36,154 bases of DNA from JACDAS01 sp046262415 (GTDB lineage Bacteria > Actinomycetota > Thermoleophilia > Gaiellales > Gaiellaceae): contig JBHEMU010000125.1 of NCBI GenBank assembly GCA_046262415.1, positions 1-36,154 on the forward strand, in the 5' to 3' direction. Position numbers and translations under genes: made by a program. This document shows positions 15,748 through 23,250 of this stretch, in pieces. The notes under the pieces are model-generated. The model saw nothing but the letters and a program-made list of their open reading frames with translations, was not told the origin of the DNA and did not search any database. Position 1 is the first letter of the stretch. Each line of letters opens with the position of its first letter.

Positions 15748-16688
15748 GGGCCCTGCGGTTCCATGGTCCGGGCGACCTGCGGCTCGAGGAGGTCCCGCGT
15801 CCGGAGCCCGGCCCCGGCGACGTGCTGGTTCAGGTCGAGACGGCGCTGACGGACGGGACCGACCTGAAGACATTCCGGCGCGGCCATCCGCTCCTCCTCG
15901 TCGAGCTGCCGAGCCCCTTCGGACACGAGTTCTGCGGCGTCGACGTGGCGACGGGGCGGCGCGTCGTGGCGGCGAACTCGGCGCCCTGCGGGGCGTGCGA
16001 CCCGTGCCGGCGAGGCGACGAGACCCTGTGCGAGGACCGCCGCCTGCTGAACGGCGCCTACGCGGAGTACCTGCTCGTGCCGGAACGGATCGCGCGCGTG
16101 AACCTGATGCGCGCGCCCGACCGCCTGCCGGCCGAGGTCGCCGCCATGGTCGAGCCGCTCGCCTGCTGTCTCCACGGCGTCGAGCGGGCCGCGCCCTCGC
16201 GCGGCGAGACCGTCGCGATCCTCGGCGCAGGCCCGGTCGGGCTGATGCTCGCTGCCTGCGTCGCCGACGCGGGCGCCCATGCGGTCGTCGTCGGCGGGCG
16301 GCCGGAGCGGCGCGCGCTCGTGCCCGCCTTCGGCGGCGAGCCCGGCCACGGTCGCGGCGCCGGCGTCGTGATCGAGGCGGCGGGGACGGAGGACTCCTGG
16401 GCCGATGCCCTCGAGCTGGTCCGCCCGGGCGGCACCGTGGTCTTCTTCGGCGGCCGCGAGCGCGGCAGCGCCGTCGCGGTCGACACCTACCGCCTCCACT
16501 ACGAGGAGCTGACGCTGCGCGGGGCGTTCCACCACGCTCCGCGCCACGTCCGCGCGGCGCTCGCGTTCCTGGCGAGCGGCGCGTACCCCTGGGAGCGCCT
16601 CGTCACGCACCGCGTCGGGCTGGAGGGCGTGGCGGGCCTCCTCGCCGACCCGCCCCGCGACCTGCTGAAGGCCGCGGTCCTGCCGTGA
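15744..16688 (+). CDS. Zinc-type alcohol/sorbitol dehydrogenase-like protein lacking a ligand Cys
   Basis: GTG at 15744 overlaps the stop of the preceding dehydrogenase and gives 314 aa. The family frame is clear: PGPGDVLVQVETALTDGTDL at the N-terminus, PFGHEFCGVD, structural zinc CGACDPCRRGDETLC, EPLACCLHGVE, Rossmann motif AILGAGPVGLMLAACVADAG, and a late FFGGRERG strand. The position that is Cys in the usual CGxCGTD motif is Asp here (TDGTD), so the catalytic zinc site is altered and activity or metal use may differ. It is related to, but not a recent copy of, the upstream dehydrogenase. The two together suggest successive oxidation steps on a polyol, or one catalytic and one non-catalytic subunit; that is inference. 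Confidence 0.85.
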   Translation: MRALRFHGPGDLRLEEVPRPEPGPGDVLVQVETALTDGTDLKTFRRGHPLLLVELPSPFGHEFCGVDVATGRRVVAANSAPCGACDPCRRGDETLCEDRRLLNGAYAEYLLVPERIARVNLMRAPDRLPAEVAAMVEPLACCLHGVERAAPSRGETVAILGAGPVGLMLAACVADAGAHAVVVGGRPERRALVPAFGGEPGHGRGAGVVIEAAGTEDSWADALELVRPGGTVVFFGGRERGSAVAVDTYRLHYEELTLRGAFHHAPRHVRAALAFLASGAYPWERLVTHRVGLEGVAGLLADPPRDLLKAAVLP

Positions 16689-17740
16689 CCGCGCGCGTGC
16701 TCTCGGCGCGCGAGCTCAACCGCGCGACGCTCGCCCGGCAGCTCCTGCTGCGGCGCGCCCGCCTTTCCGTGCCGCGCGCGGTCGGCCGGACGGCGGGCCT
16801 GCAGGCGCAGTACTCGCCCTCGCCCTACATCGGCCTCTGGTCGCGCGTCGAGGGCTTCCGGATCGAGGCGCTCGAGCGGGCTCTCCGCCGCGGAGCCGTG
16901 GTCAAGGCGTCGCTCATGCGCCGCACGCTGCATCTCGTCGCCGCCGCCGACCACCCGGCCTTCGCGGCGGCCCTGCTGCCGTGGTTCGCGACCCAGTGGC
17001 GCCGCTGGTACAGGCGCGACGACGACGTCCCGGGAATCGAGGAGCTCACCCGGCGGGCGATCGAGCACGCGCGCGCGGAGCCCCGGACGAAGGCGGAGAT
17101 GCACGAGCTGCTCCGGACGCTCGCGCCGGGCGAGGATCCACAGGCGCTCTGGTGGCGGGTCCAGACGTGCGCGCCCTTCGTCGAGGTCCCTCCCTCCGGC
17201 ACCTGGCGCTACTTCGGCAAGGCCCGGTTCGCGCCGGCCGGGCGGCTGACTTCACACGTCGACGCGCTCGCCCGGCTCGCAGAGAGCTACCTGCGCGGTT
17301 TCGGCCCGGCGACGCGCGCCGACCTCTCCAACTGGTGCGGTCCCTCGATCACCGACTTTCGCCCCGGCCTCGAGGTGCTCGAGCCGCGCCTCCGCCGCTT
17401 CCGCGACGAGCGCGGTCGCGAGTTGATCGACGTGGCGCGCGCGCCGCTTCCGGCCGGCGACGCCCCGGCACCGCCGCGGTTCCTGCCCAAGTGGGACAAC
17501 GTGCTCCTGGCGAACGCCGACCGTTCGCGCACGCTGCCGCCCGAGTACCGCGAGGCGGTCTACAACCCGAAGAACGGCGACGTCGCCCCCACCTTCCTCG
17601 TCGACGGCCGCGTCGCCGGCGCATGGCGCACGGAGGGCGCCCGCGTCAGGCTGGAGCCGTTCGCCCCGCTGCCGCGGCGGGTCCGGCGCGAGCTCGAGGC
17701 AGAGGCTTGGCGCCTGGAGGGATTCCTCGACCGGCGCTGA
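16685..17740 (+). CDS. Winged-helix AlkZ/YcaQ-like DNA glycosylase family protein
   Basis: GTG at 16685 overlaps the previous stop, giving 351 aa. The domain is HTH_42/DUF1006: ARELNRATLARQLLLRRARL at the start, RAVGRTAGLQAQYSPSPYIG at 31-50, then MRRTLHLVAAADHP and a central helical region. A later part reads LRGFGPATRADLSNWCG, and the end reads FLPKWDNVLLANADRSRTLP. Residues 40-42 are QAQ, the Q-x-Q motif that AlkZ-type glycosylases use in catalysis (AlkX relatives have Q-x-D), which favours a real base-excision activity. Characterised members remove bulky or crosslinked bases. It is translationally coupled to two dehydrogenases, an odd functional pairing. Confidence 0.85.
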   Translation: MTARVLSARELNRATLARQLLLRRARLSVPRAVGRTAGLQAQYSPSPYIGLWSRVEGFRIEALERALRRGAVVKASLMRRTLHLVAAADHPAFAAALLPWFATQWRRWYRRDDDVPGIEELTRRAIEHARAEPRTKAEMHELLRTLAPGEDPQALWWRVQTCAPFVEVPPSGTWRYFGKARFAPAGRLTSHVDALARLAESYLRGFGPATRADLSNWCGPSITDFRPGLEVLEPRLRRFRDERGRELIDVARAPLPAGDAPAPPRFLPKWDNVLLANADRSRTLPPEYREAVYNPKNGDVAPTFLVDGRVAGAWRTEGARVRLEPFAPLPRRVRRELEAEAWRLEGFLDRR

Positions 17741-17798
17741 GGAGGAGTCCTGAAGACGACCATCCCGGGAGCACGCTGGAGCGAGACGTCGGCCCTCG

Positions 17799-18470
17799 TC
17801 AAGCCCGCTCGACGCGGGAGCCGCCGACGATCGCGTTGCGGCCGTCCCGGAACCGGACCCACGCCTTGCCCTTGCCGTCGTAGTCCGGCGACCAGACGAC
17901 GAGGGTCGCGTCGGCGCCGCCGACACGGCAGGGCTCGGTGCCCTCCGGATCGAGGCCGCGCCAGGCGCGCACAAACGGATTTCGCTCCCATTCGCGGCCG
18001 ATCGTCGTCTCGTCGGTGTGGCCGGGATAGGCGACGGTCTCCGGCGGGAGCGCCATCAGCACGTCCATGACCGAGCGCCTGACGTCGTCGAAGGCGTCCC
18101 GGGCACCCCCGACGGCGTCGCGGAAGAGCGTGTCGCCGCTGAAGCACGCGCCGTCGACGACGAACGAGACGCCGTCCTGGGAGTGGCCCGGGGTCGGCAG
18201 CGCCTCGATCCGGAGCTGTCCGCTCGCGGCGTCCTCGCGCCGGGGCTCGAGGCCGAAGCGGCTCGCGAGCTCGCCGTTGCCAGCCACGTGATCGGCGTGG
18301 CCGTGCGTCAGCAGCAGGTGCGTGACGGTCAGCCGCTCGCGCTCGATCTCCTCGAGCAGCGGATCGAGGGGGGCGCCGCTGTCGACGAAGACGGCGCATC
18401 CGCCCGGCCGGTCGTAGACGAGATAGGCGTTCGACAGCCACCCGGGGTGCATGCTCCGCCGCACGATCAC
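17799..18470 (-). CDS. MBL-fold metallohydrolase
   Basis: GTG at 18470 (MIVRRSMHPGWLSNAYLV) gives 223 aa. An upstream GTG at 18494 is possible but would run into the pspA promoter. Metallo-beta-lactamase features are all present: VFVDSGAPLDPLLEEI, then LLLTHGHADHVAGN (HxHxDH at about 56-61), LPTPGHSQDGVSFVV with the next His, CFSGDTLF with the bridging Asp, and AYPGHTDETTIGREW with the last His. It most resembles glyoxalase II-like hydrolases. The C-terminal 50 residues (VVWSPDYDGKGKAWVRFRDG) form a small beta extension. It is divergent from pspA; the intervening 41 bp carry the pspA ribosome binding site. The substrate is unknown. Confidence 0.85.
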   Translation of the reverse strand: MIVRRSMHPGWLSNAYLVYDRPGGCAVFVDSGAPLDPLLEEIERERLTVTHLLLTHGHADHVAGNGELASRFGLEPRREDAASGQLRIEALPTPGHSQDGVSFVVDGACFSGDTLFRDAVGGARDAFDDVRRSVMDVLMALPPETVAYPGHTDETTIGREWERNPFVRAWRGLDPEGTEPCRVGGADATLVVWSPDYDGKGKAWVRFRDGRNAIVGGSRVERA

Positions 18471-18511
18471 GCGTGGGTAGGCTAACGCGCTCACACCGAG
18501 GAGGAGGATCG

Positions 18512-19288
18512 ATGGGCCTGATGTCACGCGCCTCGACCGTGGTCAAAGCGAAGTTCGCGAAGCTGCTCGACCGCGCCGAGGATCCGAACGAGATGCTCGA
18601 CTACTCGTACGAGAAGCAGCTCGAGCTGCTCCAGAACGTGAAGCGCGGCGTCGCGGACGTCGTCACGGCGAAGAAGCGGTTGCAGCTGCAGACCGACCAG
18701 CTCGAGCAGAGCGTGGTCAAGCTCGAGACGCAGGCCCGCGCAGCGCTCGGGAAGGGCCGCGAGGATCTCGCGCGCGCGGCGCTGGAGCGCAAGTCGGCGG
18801 TGCAGTCGCAGCTCCAGGGTCTCGACACGCAGATCCAGGGGCTCGAGACGCAGCAGGAGAAGCTCGTCTCCTCCGAGCGGCAGCTCTCGGCCAAGATCGA
18901 GGCTTTCCGCTCGCAGAAGGAAGTGATCAAGGCGCAGTACTCGGCCGCCGAGGCGCAGGTGCGGATCGGCGAGGCGGCGACCGGGATCGGCGAGCAGATG
19001 GCCGACACGGGCCTCGCGATCCAGCGCGCCAGGGACAAGACCGAGCAGATGACGGCCCGTGCGGCCGCCGTGGAGGAGCTGGTCGAGGCAGGCACGCTCG
19101 AGGACTTCACCGCCGACGGGTCGACGCAGCTCGACCGCGAGCTGGCGGCGCTCGCCTCGCAGAGCCAGGTCGACACCGATCTGGAGCGGCTGAAGGCCGA
19201 GCTCGGCCCGGGGGCGGAGCAGAAGGAGCTCGGGGCGCCAGAGCCGGCGGCCGCCGTCGGCCGCGAGCAGCAGGAGACGAAGCAGTGA
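18512..19288 (+). CDS. pspA: Phage shock protein A (PspA/IM30 family)
   Basis: ATG at 18512, preceded by GAGGAGGA at good spacing, gives 258 aa. The N-terminus MGLMSRASTVVKAKFAKLLD is the membrane-binding amphipathic helix, followed by AEDPNEMLDYSYEKQLELLQ, the family signature. Residues about 30-220 are an almost continuous coiled coil rich in Gln, Glu and Lys. The tail is acidic and Gln-rich. PspA assembles on the inner face of the cell membrane and stabilises it under stress. It overlaps pspAA by a GTGA, and pspAB and htpX lie just beyond on the opposite strand, so the four form an envelope-stress neighbourhood. Confidence 0.95.
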   Translation: MGLMSRASTVVKAKFAKLLDRAEDPNEMLDYSYEKQLELLQNVKRGVADVVTAKKRLQLQTDQLEQSVVKLETQARAALGKGREDLARAALERKSAVQSQLQGLDTQIQGLETQQEKLVSSERQLSAKIEAFRSQKEVIKAQYSAAEAQVRIGEAATGIGEQMADTGLAIQRARDKTEQMTARAAAVEELVEAGTLEDFTADGSTQLDRELAALASQSQVDTDLERLKAELGPGAEQKELGAPEPAAAVGREQQETKQ

Positions 19289-19578
19289 TCGTCCGGCTGA
19301 TGCACGAGGGCGTCTACCGGGTCTCGGACGAGGTGGTCGAAGGGCTGAACCAGCTCGACGACCAGGCCGGCGAGGCGGTCGAGCGCGGCGACGAGGGGCT
19401 GCTGGGGTCCCTGCTCGAGCAGATGTTCGAGCGTGTCCGCGAGCAGGGAGAGCGGCTCGACGACTCCGACCTCAGCGCGTCCGACCTGATCATCCCGCCG
19501 AGTGACCTCAGCCTCGACGAGGCGAAGGAGCTCTTCACGGGCGAAGGCCTGTTCCCGGACCTCCCCGCCCGGACGTAG
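19285..19578 (+). CDS. pspAA: PspA-associated protein PspAA
   Basis: GTG at 19285 overlaps the pspA stop and yields 97 aa. It begins MIVRLMHEGVYRVSDEVVEG, the usual entry of PspAA (a small strand-rich domain that reads 'I.GEGQY.v'). An acidic linker follows, with a C-terminal helix-strand part (DDSDLSASDLIIPPSDLSLD and ELFTGEGLFPD). It is expected to work directly with PspA, probably modulating its oligomer or membrane contact. The identification rests on family resemblance plus the immediate pspA neighbour. Confidence 0.88.
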   Translation: MIVRLMHEGVYRVSDEVVEGLNQLDDQAGEAVERGDEGLLGSLLEQMFERVREQGERLDDSDLSASDLIIPPSDLSLDEAKELFTGEGLFPDLPART

Positions 19579-19601
19579 CCCCGGGCCTCCATTCGCCACG
19601 T

Positions 19602-19740
19602 CCGTTCGAGACAGGTCCAGGGGCCAGGCCCGCGGACCTGTCCGGACGGGCGCGGCGGTCCGTTCGAGACACGGCCGGGGGTCAGGCCCCGGACGTGTCC
19701 GTAGCCGACGAGGCCAGGGGCCAGGCCCCCGGACGTGTCC
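19602..19740. repeat. Cluster of three GC-rich inverted repeats
   Basis: Unit A has perfect 9-bp arms, GACAGGTCC (19610-19618) and GGACCTGTC (19634-19642), around GGGGCCAGGCC. Unit B has GACACGGCC (19668) and GGACGTGTC (19691-19699) around GGGGTCAGGCCCC. Unit C keeps only GGGGCCAGGCCCCC and GGACGTGTC (19731-19739). A and B share CCGTTCGAGACA at 19602 and 19660. They lie between the convergent pspAA and pspAB genes, where they can act as bidirectional terminators. They look like a family of dispersed repeat elements. Confidence 0.65.
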
Positions 19741-19783
19741 GTACGGGGCGGGGCCCGGCGCCCTCGCGCCCGCGCCGCCCGCC

Positions 19784-20350
19784 TCAGAGCGGCGCGTCGA
19801 AGACGCCGAACCAGCGCGTCAGATCGGGCTCGATCGGCAGCTCGCCCTCGAGCTTCGCCTTCAGCTCGAGCTCGCGCGCGTTGTCGCGGCCGCTCTCCTC
19901 GCCCGTCGGCACGAACGGCCAGAAGGCGCCGCGCTTGTAGCCGTAGATCCAGAAGACGGGCCGTGCCTCGCCCTCGAAGCGGAAGACAGCCGCGAGCAGC
20001 TGCGAGCCGAAGCCGCGGCTCTGCAGCTCCTCGCCGATCAGGTGCGAGGTCGTGACGAGATCCTCGAAGTCGACGTCCCGCATCACGATCCACTCGTAGC
20101 CGAACGCGTCGCTCCGGCGCTCGAGGCGGGAGCCCGTCTCCTGCGTCACCTTGTCCAGCAGCTCCTGGAGCTCGTTCTCGGCGCGGACGAACTCGCCCGC
20201 CGACAGCGGCTTGAAGCAGACGGCCGCCGAGACCGGCTTCAGCCCGAGCTCCGACTCGAGCGTGATCCGCGCCGTGGAGATCGCGAAGAGCTTCTCGCGC
20301 GAGGCCTCCTTCAGCTTCCGCCGCCCGAAGAGGACGTCCGCGAGCCCCAC
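19784..20350 (-). CDS. pspAB: PspA-associated protein PspAB
   Basis: GTG at 20350 gives MGLADVLFGRRKLKEASREK, the canonical start of this 188-aa family. The open frame extends upstream to 20458, but those Arg-rich residues are non-conserved. Recognisable blocks are LFAISTARITLESELGLKPV, GYEWIVMRDVDFEDLVTTSH, LLAAVFRFEG and FWIYGYKRGAFWPFVP, and the end ELPIEPDLTRWFGVFDAPL. PspAB proteins are cytosolic partners in actinobacterial and archaeal Psp systems and are usually next to HtpX. Here htpX is the next gene upstream on the same strand, about 170 bp away. Its exact biochemical role is not known. Confidence 0.88.
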   Translation of the reverse strand: MGLADVLFGRRKLKEASREKLFAISTARITLESELGLKPVSAAVCFKPLSAGEFVRAENELQELLDKVTQETGSRLERRSDAFGYEWIVMRDVDFEDLVTTSHLIGEELQSRGFGSQLLAAVFRFEGEARPVFWIYGYKRGAFWPFVPTGEESGRDNARELELKAKLEGELPIEPDLTRWFGVFDAPL

Positions 20351-20522
20351 GGCGTTAGACGCCTGACCGGCAATTCCCGCGGCGCGGCTGACAACCCAGA
20401 CGCGGCGACGGTTCAGCCCGCTCGCACGCCGCCCGTACTTCCAGTACGAGCGGCGCACGATCGAACTGACCGCCTTGGTCTGGATCGCCCCCGCGTGCGC
20501 GCAAATTACCGATCATGCGTCC

Positions 20523-21431
20523 CTACAGAACCGGCTTGCCCATCTCGCGGGCGATCTCCGCGAGGCGGGCCAGGCGCTTCTCCATCGGCGGGTGCGTCAG
20601 GAACAGCTCGCCGAACGCCGACTTGATGTTCGTCGGCACGATGAAGAAGGCGTTCATCCCCGCCACCTCGCGCAGGTCGCGCTGCGGGATCGTGGCCATG
20701 CCGCCGGCGATCTTCTGCAGCGCGCTCATCAGATTCTCGGGCGCCCCCGTGATCAACGCCGCGCCGCGGTCGGCGGCGAACTCACGGTAGCGCGAGATCA
20801 TCCGGATCAGGATGAAGCTGAGCGCGTACGTGACGATCGAGACCAGCATCACGATCAGCCAGACCGGCGGCCCGCTGTCGCGGCTCCGGCCGCCGCCGAA
20901 CATGCCCGCGTAGAGGCCGAAGCGCGTCACCAGCGCCGCGAGCATGGCGAAGAAGCTCGCGAGCGTCATGATCAGCACGTCGCGGTTGGCGATGTGGGAG
21001 AGCTCGTGGGCGATCACGCCCTCGACCTCGCGCGCGTCCAGCCGCTCCCAGAGCCCGCGCGTGATCGCGACGGCAGACTTCTTCGGGCTCCGGCCCGTCG
21101 CGAAGGCGTTCGGGACGTCCGTGTCGATCACGGCCACCCTCGGCTTCGGCAGGTCGGACATGGCGCAGAGCCGGTCGACCATCTGGTGGAGGGCCGGCGC
21201 CTCTTCGGGCGTGACCACCTTGGCGCCCGAGGCCTTGAGCGCGAGCTTGTCGGACATGAAGCACTGGAACAGCGCCATGCCGACCACGATCACGAGCATC
21301 GGGTAGAGCCCGACGCTCAGCACCTGGAAGAGCACGACGGCGAAGACGACGTAGAGCAGGCCGAGCGTGAAGCTCGTGCCGAGCATCCGGATCGAGAGGC
21401 CTGCGTCGCGGCCGTATGCCTTGCGTTTCAT
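20523..21431 (-). CDS. htpX: Membrane zinc metalloprotease HtpX
   Basis: ATG at 21431, with AGGGGA about 10 bases upstream, gives 302 aa starting MKRKAYGRDAGLSIRM. Two N-terminal transmembrane helices (about 18-58) are followed by the M48 domain: HELSH at 142-146 with the catalytic Glu, two further hydrophobic helices (about 156-205), and SRYREFAADRGAAL with the third zinc ligand Glu. The C-terminus LFLTHPPMEKRLARLAEIAR is the standard HtpX ending. It degrades misfolded membrane proteins at the inner face of the membrane. With pspA, pspAA and pspAB nearby it completes an envelope-stress group. It is divergent from the membrane-protein gene at 21470 with 38 bp between starts. Confidence 0.95.
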   Translation of the reverse strand: MKRKAYGRDAGLSIRMLGTSFTLGLLYVVFAVVLFQVLSVGLYPMLVIVVGMALFQCFMSDKLALKASGAKVVTPEEAPALHQMVDRLCAMSDLPKPRVAVIDTDVPNAFATGRSPKKSAVAITRGLWERLDAREVEGVIAHELSHIANRDVLIMTLASFFAMLAALVTRFGLYAGMFGGGRSRDSGPPVWLIVMLVSIVTYALSFILIRMISRYREFAADRGAALITGAPENLMSALQKIAGGMATIPQRDLREVAGMNAFFIVPTNIKSAFGELFLTHPPMEKRLARLAEIAREMGKPVL

Positions 21432-21469
21432 CGAGAATCGTCCCCTTGAGCGAGAGAAGGTTCGGCCCA

Positions 21470-22819
21470 ATGGTAGCTGCGGGGTGTGCCTGTCTCGCAG
21501 TCGGAACCGCGCAGGCCCGTGCCGCCGACGTCCCGATCACCGTCGTGACGGGCAACGAGGTCGTCGAGCTGGGGCTCGCCGGCGCGAAGGGGCTCCTCGT
21601 CCGCCCGGAGCTGGTGGTTCCACGGCCGTGCCGCATGCGGCCCTGCGCGATCGAGATCCTGGTCTACCGGGAGGGGCCCGGACGCGGGCGGGTCGCCGTC
21701 CTCGGGGGCGGCTACCTGGGCCTTCTCGTCTCGGACTCGACCAGGGTTCCCGGACTCGTCACCCCGGCCGACCTCGAGCGGTTCGACCTCGGATCACGCC
21801 CCGCGCGGGATCCGCTCGCAGAGCTCGAGACCCTCGATCGCCGGCTCGACCAGATCGCGGCCGTGCGCGCCCCCCTGAGCGGATTGCTCGTCGGGGTGGT
21901 GCTGCTCCTCGCCGCGGCGTCGGCGCTGCGTCGTTCGGAGCTCCTCGGGCGCGCAGCGCTCCTCGCCGCGCCCGCGGCGCTCTCGACCTCGGTTGCGCTC
22001 GCGCTCGCGGGAGCCTCGGAGCCCTGGCTCACGGCGCTCGCCGTCGCGACCGCCGCGTCGCTCGGCGCCCTGCTCGCCGCCGCAGCGACCCGCGACCGGC
22101 GCGTGCTCGCGCTGGTGCTGCTCGCGCCGTTCCTCCTCTACCTGGTCGTCCTCGCGGGCTGGACACACCTGCACACGCTCTCGGCCTTCGGGCCGCGGGC
22201 GGAGGACGCCGGGCGCTTCTACGGGATCCCGAACCGGGTCGAGACGCTCCTGCTCGTGCCGGCCCTGCTCGGCGGTGCGCTGCTCGGACGGCGCGCGCTC
22301 GCCCCCGTCGCGCTGCTCGCGGCTGCGACCGTCGGCCTCAGCTGGACCGGCGCCGACGGCGGCGGTCTCGTCGTCCTCGGCGCGGCCTTCGTCGTGCTCG
22401 CCGCCAGGCTGACCGGAGTCGCGTGGACGCCACGGAACATCGCCGTGGCCGTTGTGGGCACCGTCGCCGCCGCGGTCGTGTTCGTGGTCGTGGACGCGAG
22501 CACGGGAGGCGAGAGCCACGTCACGCGCGCCGTCCGCGAAGGCCCGGCCGAGCTCGCGCAACACCTCTGGCACAGGCTCGACCTGTCGCTCGAGCGCGCC
22601 ACCTCGTCCTCGCACGCGGTCGTGCTGGCGCTGATCAGCCTGGGCGGGCTCGCCTGGCTCGCGAGCCGCCGGCCTCGGACCCCGGTACGCGACGCGCTCC
22701 TCGTGGCGCTTGCCGTCTCGCTCGCCGTCAACGACTCTCCGCTCGACACGCTCGGCTACGGCGTGCTCGCGTGCACGGCGCTCTGGAGCTGGGAGCGGCT
22801 CGCACTCTCCACGGCTTGA
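21470..22819 (+). CDS. Secreted/polytopic membrane protein of unknown function
   Basis: ATG at 21470 (MVAAGCACLAVGTAQARAAD) encodes a signal peptide ending ARA and a 449-aa product. Residues about 25-125 are an extracytoplasmic beta-like domain with two cysteines (PRPCRMRPC). Then come at least nine hydrophobic helices from about residue 138 on (LLVGVVLLLAAASALRR, ALVLLAPFLLYLVVLAGW, IAVAVVGTVAAAVVFVVVDA, and others). A segment SAFGPRAEDAGRFYGIPNRV between helices is conserved-looking and polar and faces outside in the simplest topology. It resembles actinobacterial membrane proteins with an 'RFYGI.N' loop, but no enzymatic assignment is justified. It is followed 14 bp later by the cytochrome c gene. 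Confidence 0.75.
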   Translation: MVAAGCACLAVGTAQARAADVPITVVTGNEVVELGLAGAKGLLVRPELVVPRPCRMRPCAIEILVYREGPGRGRVAVLGGGYLGLLVSDSTRVPGLVTPADLERFDLGSRPARDPLAELETLDRRLDQIAAVRAPLSGLLVGVVLLLAAASALRRSELLGRAALLAAPAALSTSVALALAGASEPWLTALAVATAASLGALLAAAATRDRRVLALVLLAPFLLYLVVLAGWTHLHTLSAFGPRAEDAGRFYGIPNRVETLLLVPALLGGALLGRRALAPVALLAAATVGLSWTGADGGGLVVLGAAFVVLAARLTGVAWTPRNIAVAVVGTVAAAVVFVVVDASTGGESHVTRAVREGPAELAQHLWHRLDLSLERATSSSHAVVLALISLGGLAWLASRRPRTPVRDALLVALAVSLAVNDSPLDTLGYGVLACTALWSWERLALSTA

Positions 22820-22833
22820 GTAGACTCGCCGCC

Positions 22834-23250
22834 GTGCGCCGCTTCGCCCCGTTCGCACTCGTCCTCGCGTTCGTCCTCGCCGGCTGCGGCGGCGGCGAGG
22901 TGGTGGCGCCGACGGCGGGGACGGTCGAAGGCACGCTGCCCACGACCGGGGGCGGCACCGCCGAGGGCGACGCCGCGAAGGGCAAGTCCCTCTTCGAGGC
23001 GCAGGGCTGCAACGGCTGCCACACGTACACGCCCGCAGGATCCAACGCCTCGGTCGGCCCGAACCTGGACGAGCTCGCCGAGCACGCGCAGGCGGCCGAC
23101 CAGGGCTCGCTGGAGGAGTACACGGCGGTCTCGATCACGAACCCCGGCGCGTACATCGTGCCCGGCTTCCCCAGCGGCGTGATGCCGCCCTACGACTCGC
23201 TCTCGGACCAGCAGGTCGCGGACCTCGTCGCCTTCCTGACGAACCCCTGA
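22834..23250 (+). CDS. Lipoprotein mono-haem cytochrome c
   Basis: GTG at 22834 gives 138 aa. The N-terminus VLAFVLAGCGGGE has a good lipobox (LAGC, Cys18). A Gly/Thr linker leads into a class I c-type domain: KGKSLFEAQGCNGCHTYTPA with CNGCH at 59-63 for covalent haem, then VGPNLDE. The axial methionine lies in SGVMPPYDSLSDQQVADLVA (Met117), with the final helix LVAFLTNP. It is an outer-face electron carrier, probably donating to or accepting from a respiratory oxidase not in this window. Its stop overlaps the probable CTG start of the HAD gene. Confidence 0.92.
   Translation: MRRFAPFALVLAFVLAGCGGGEVVAPTAGTVEGTLPTTGGGTAEGDAAKGKSLFEAQGCNGCHTYTPAGSNASVGPNLDELAEHAQAADQGSLEEYTAVSITNPGAYIVPGFPSGVMPPYDSLSDQQVADLVAFLTNP

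Noticed and set aside
15126..17740. Long Arg-rich frames across the dehydrogenase and AlkZ-like genes
   Set aside because: They are alternative-frame readings of three well-supported, GTGA-coupled genes.
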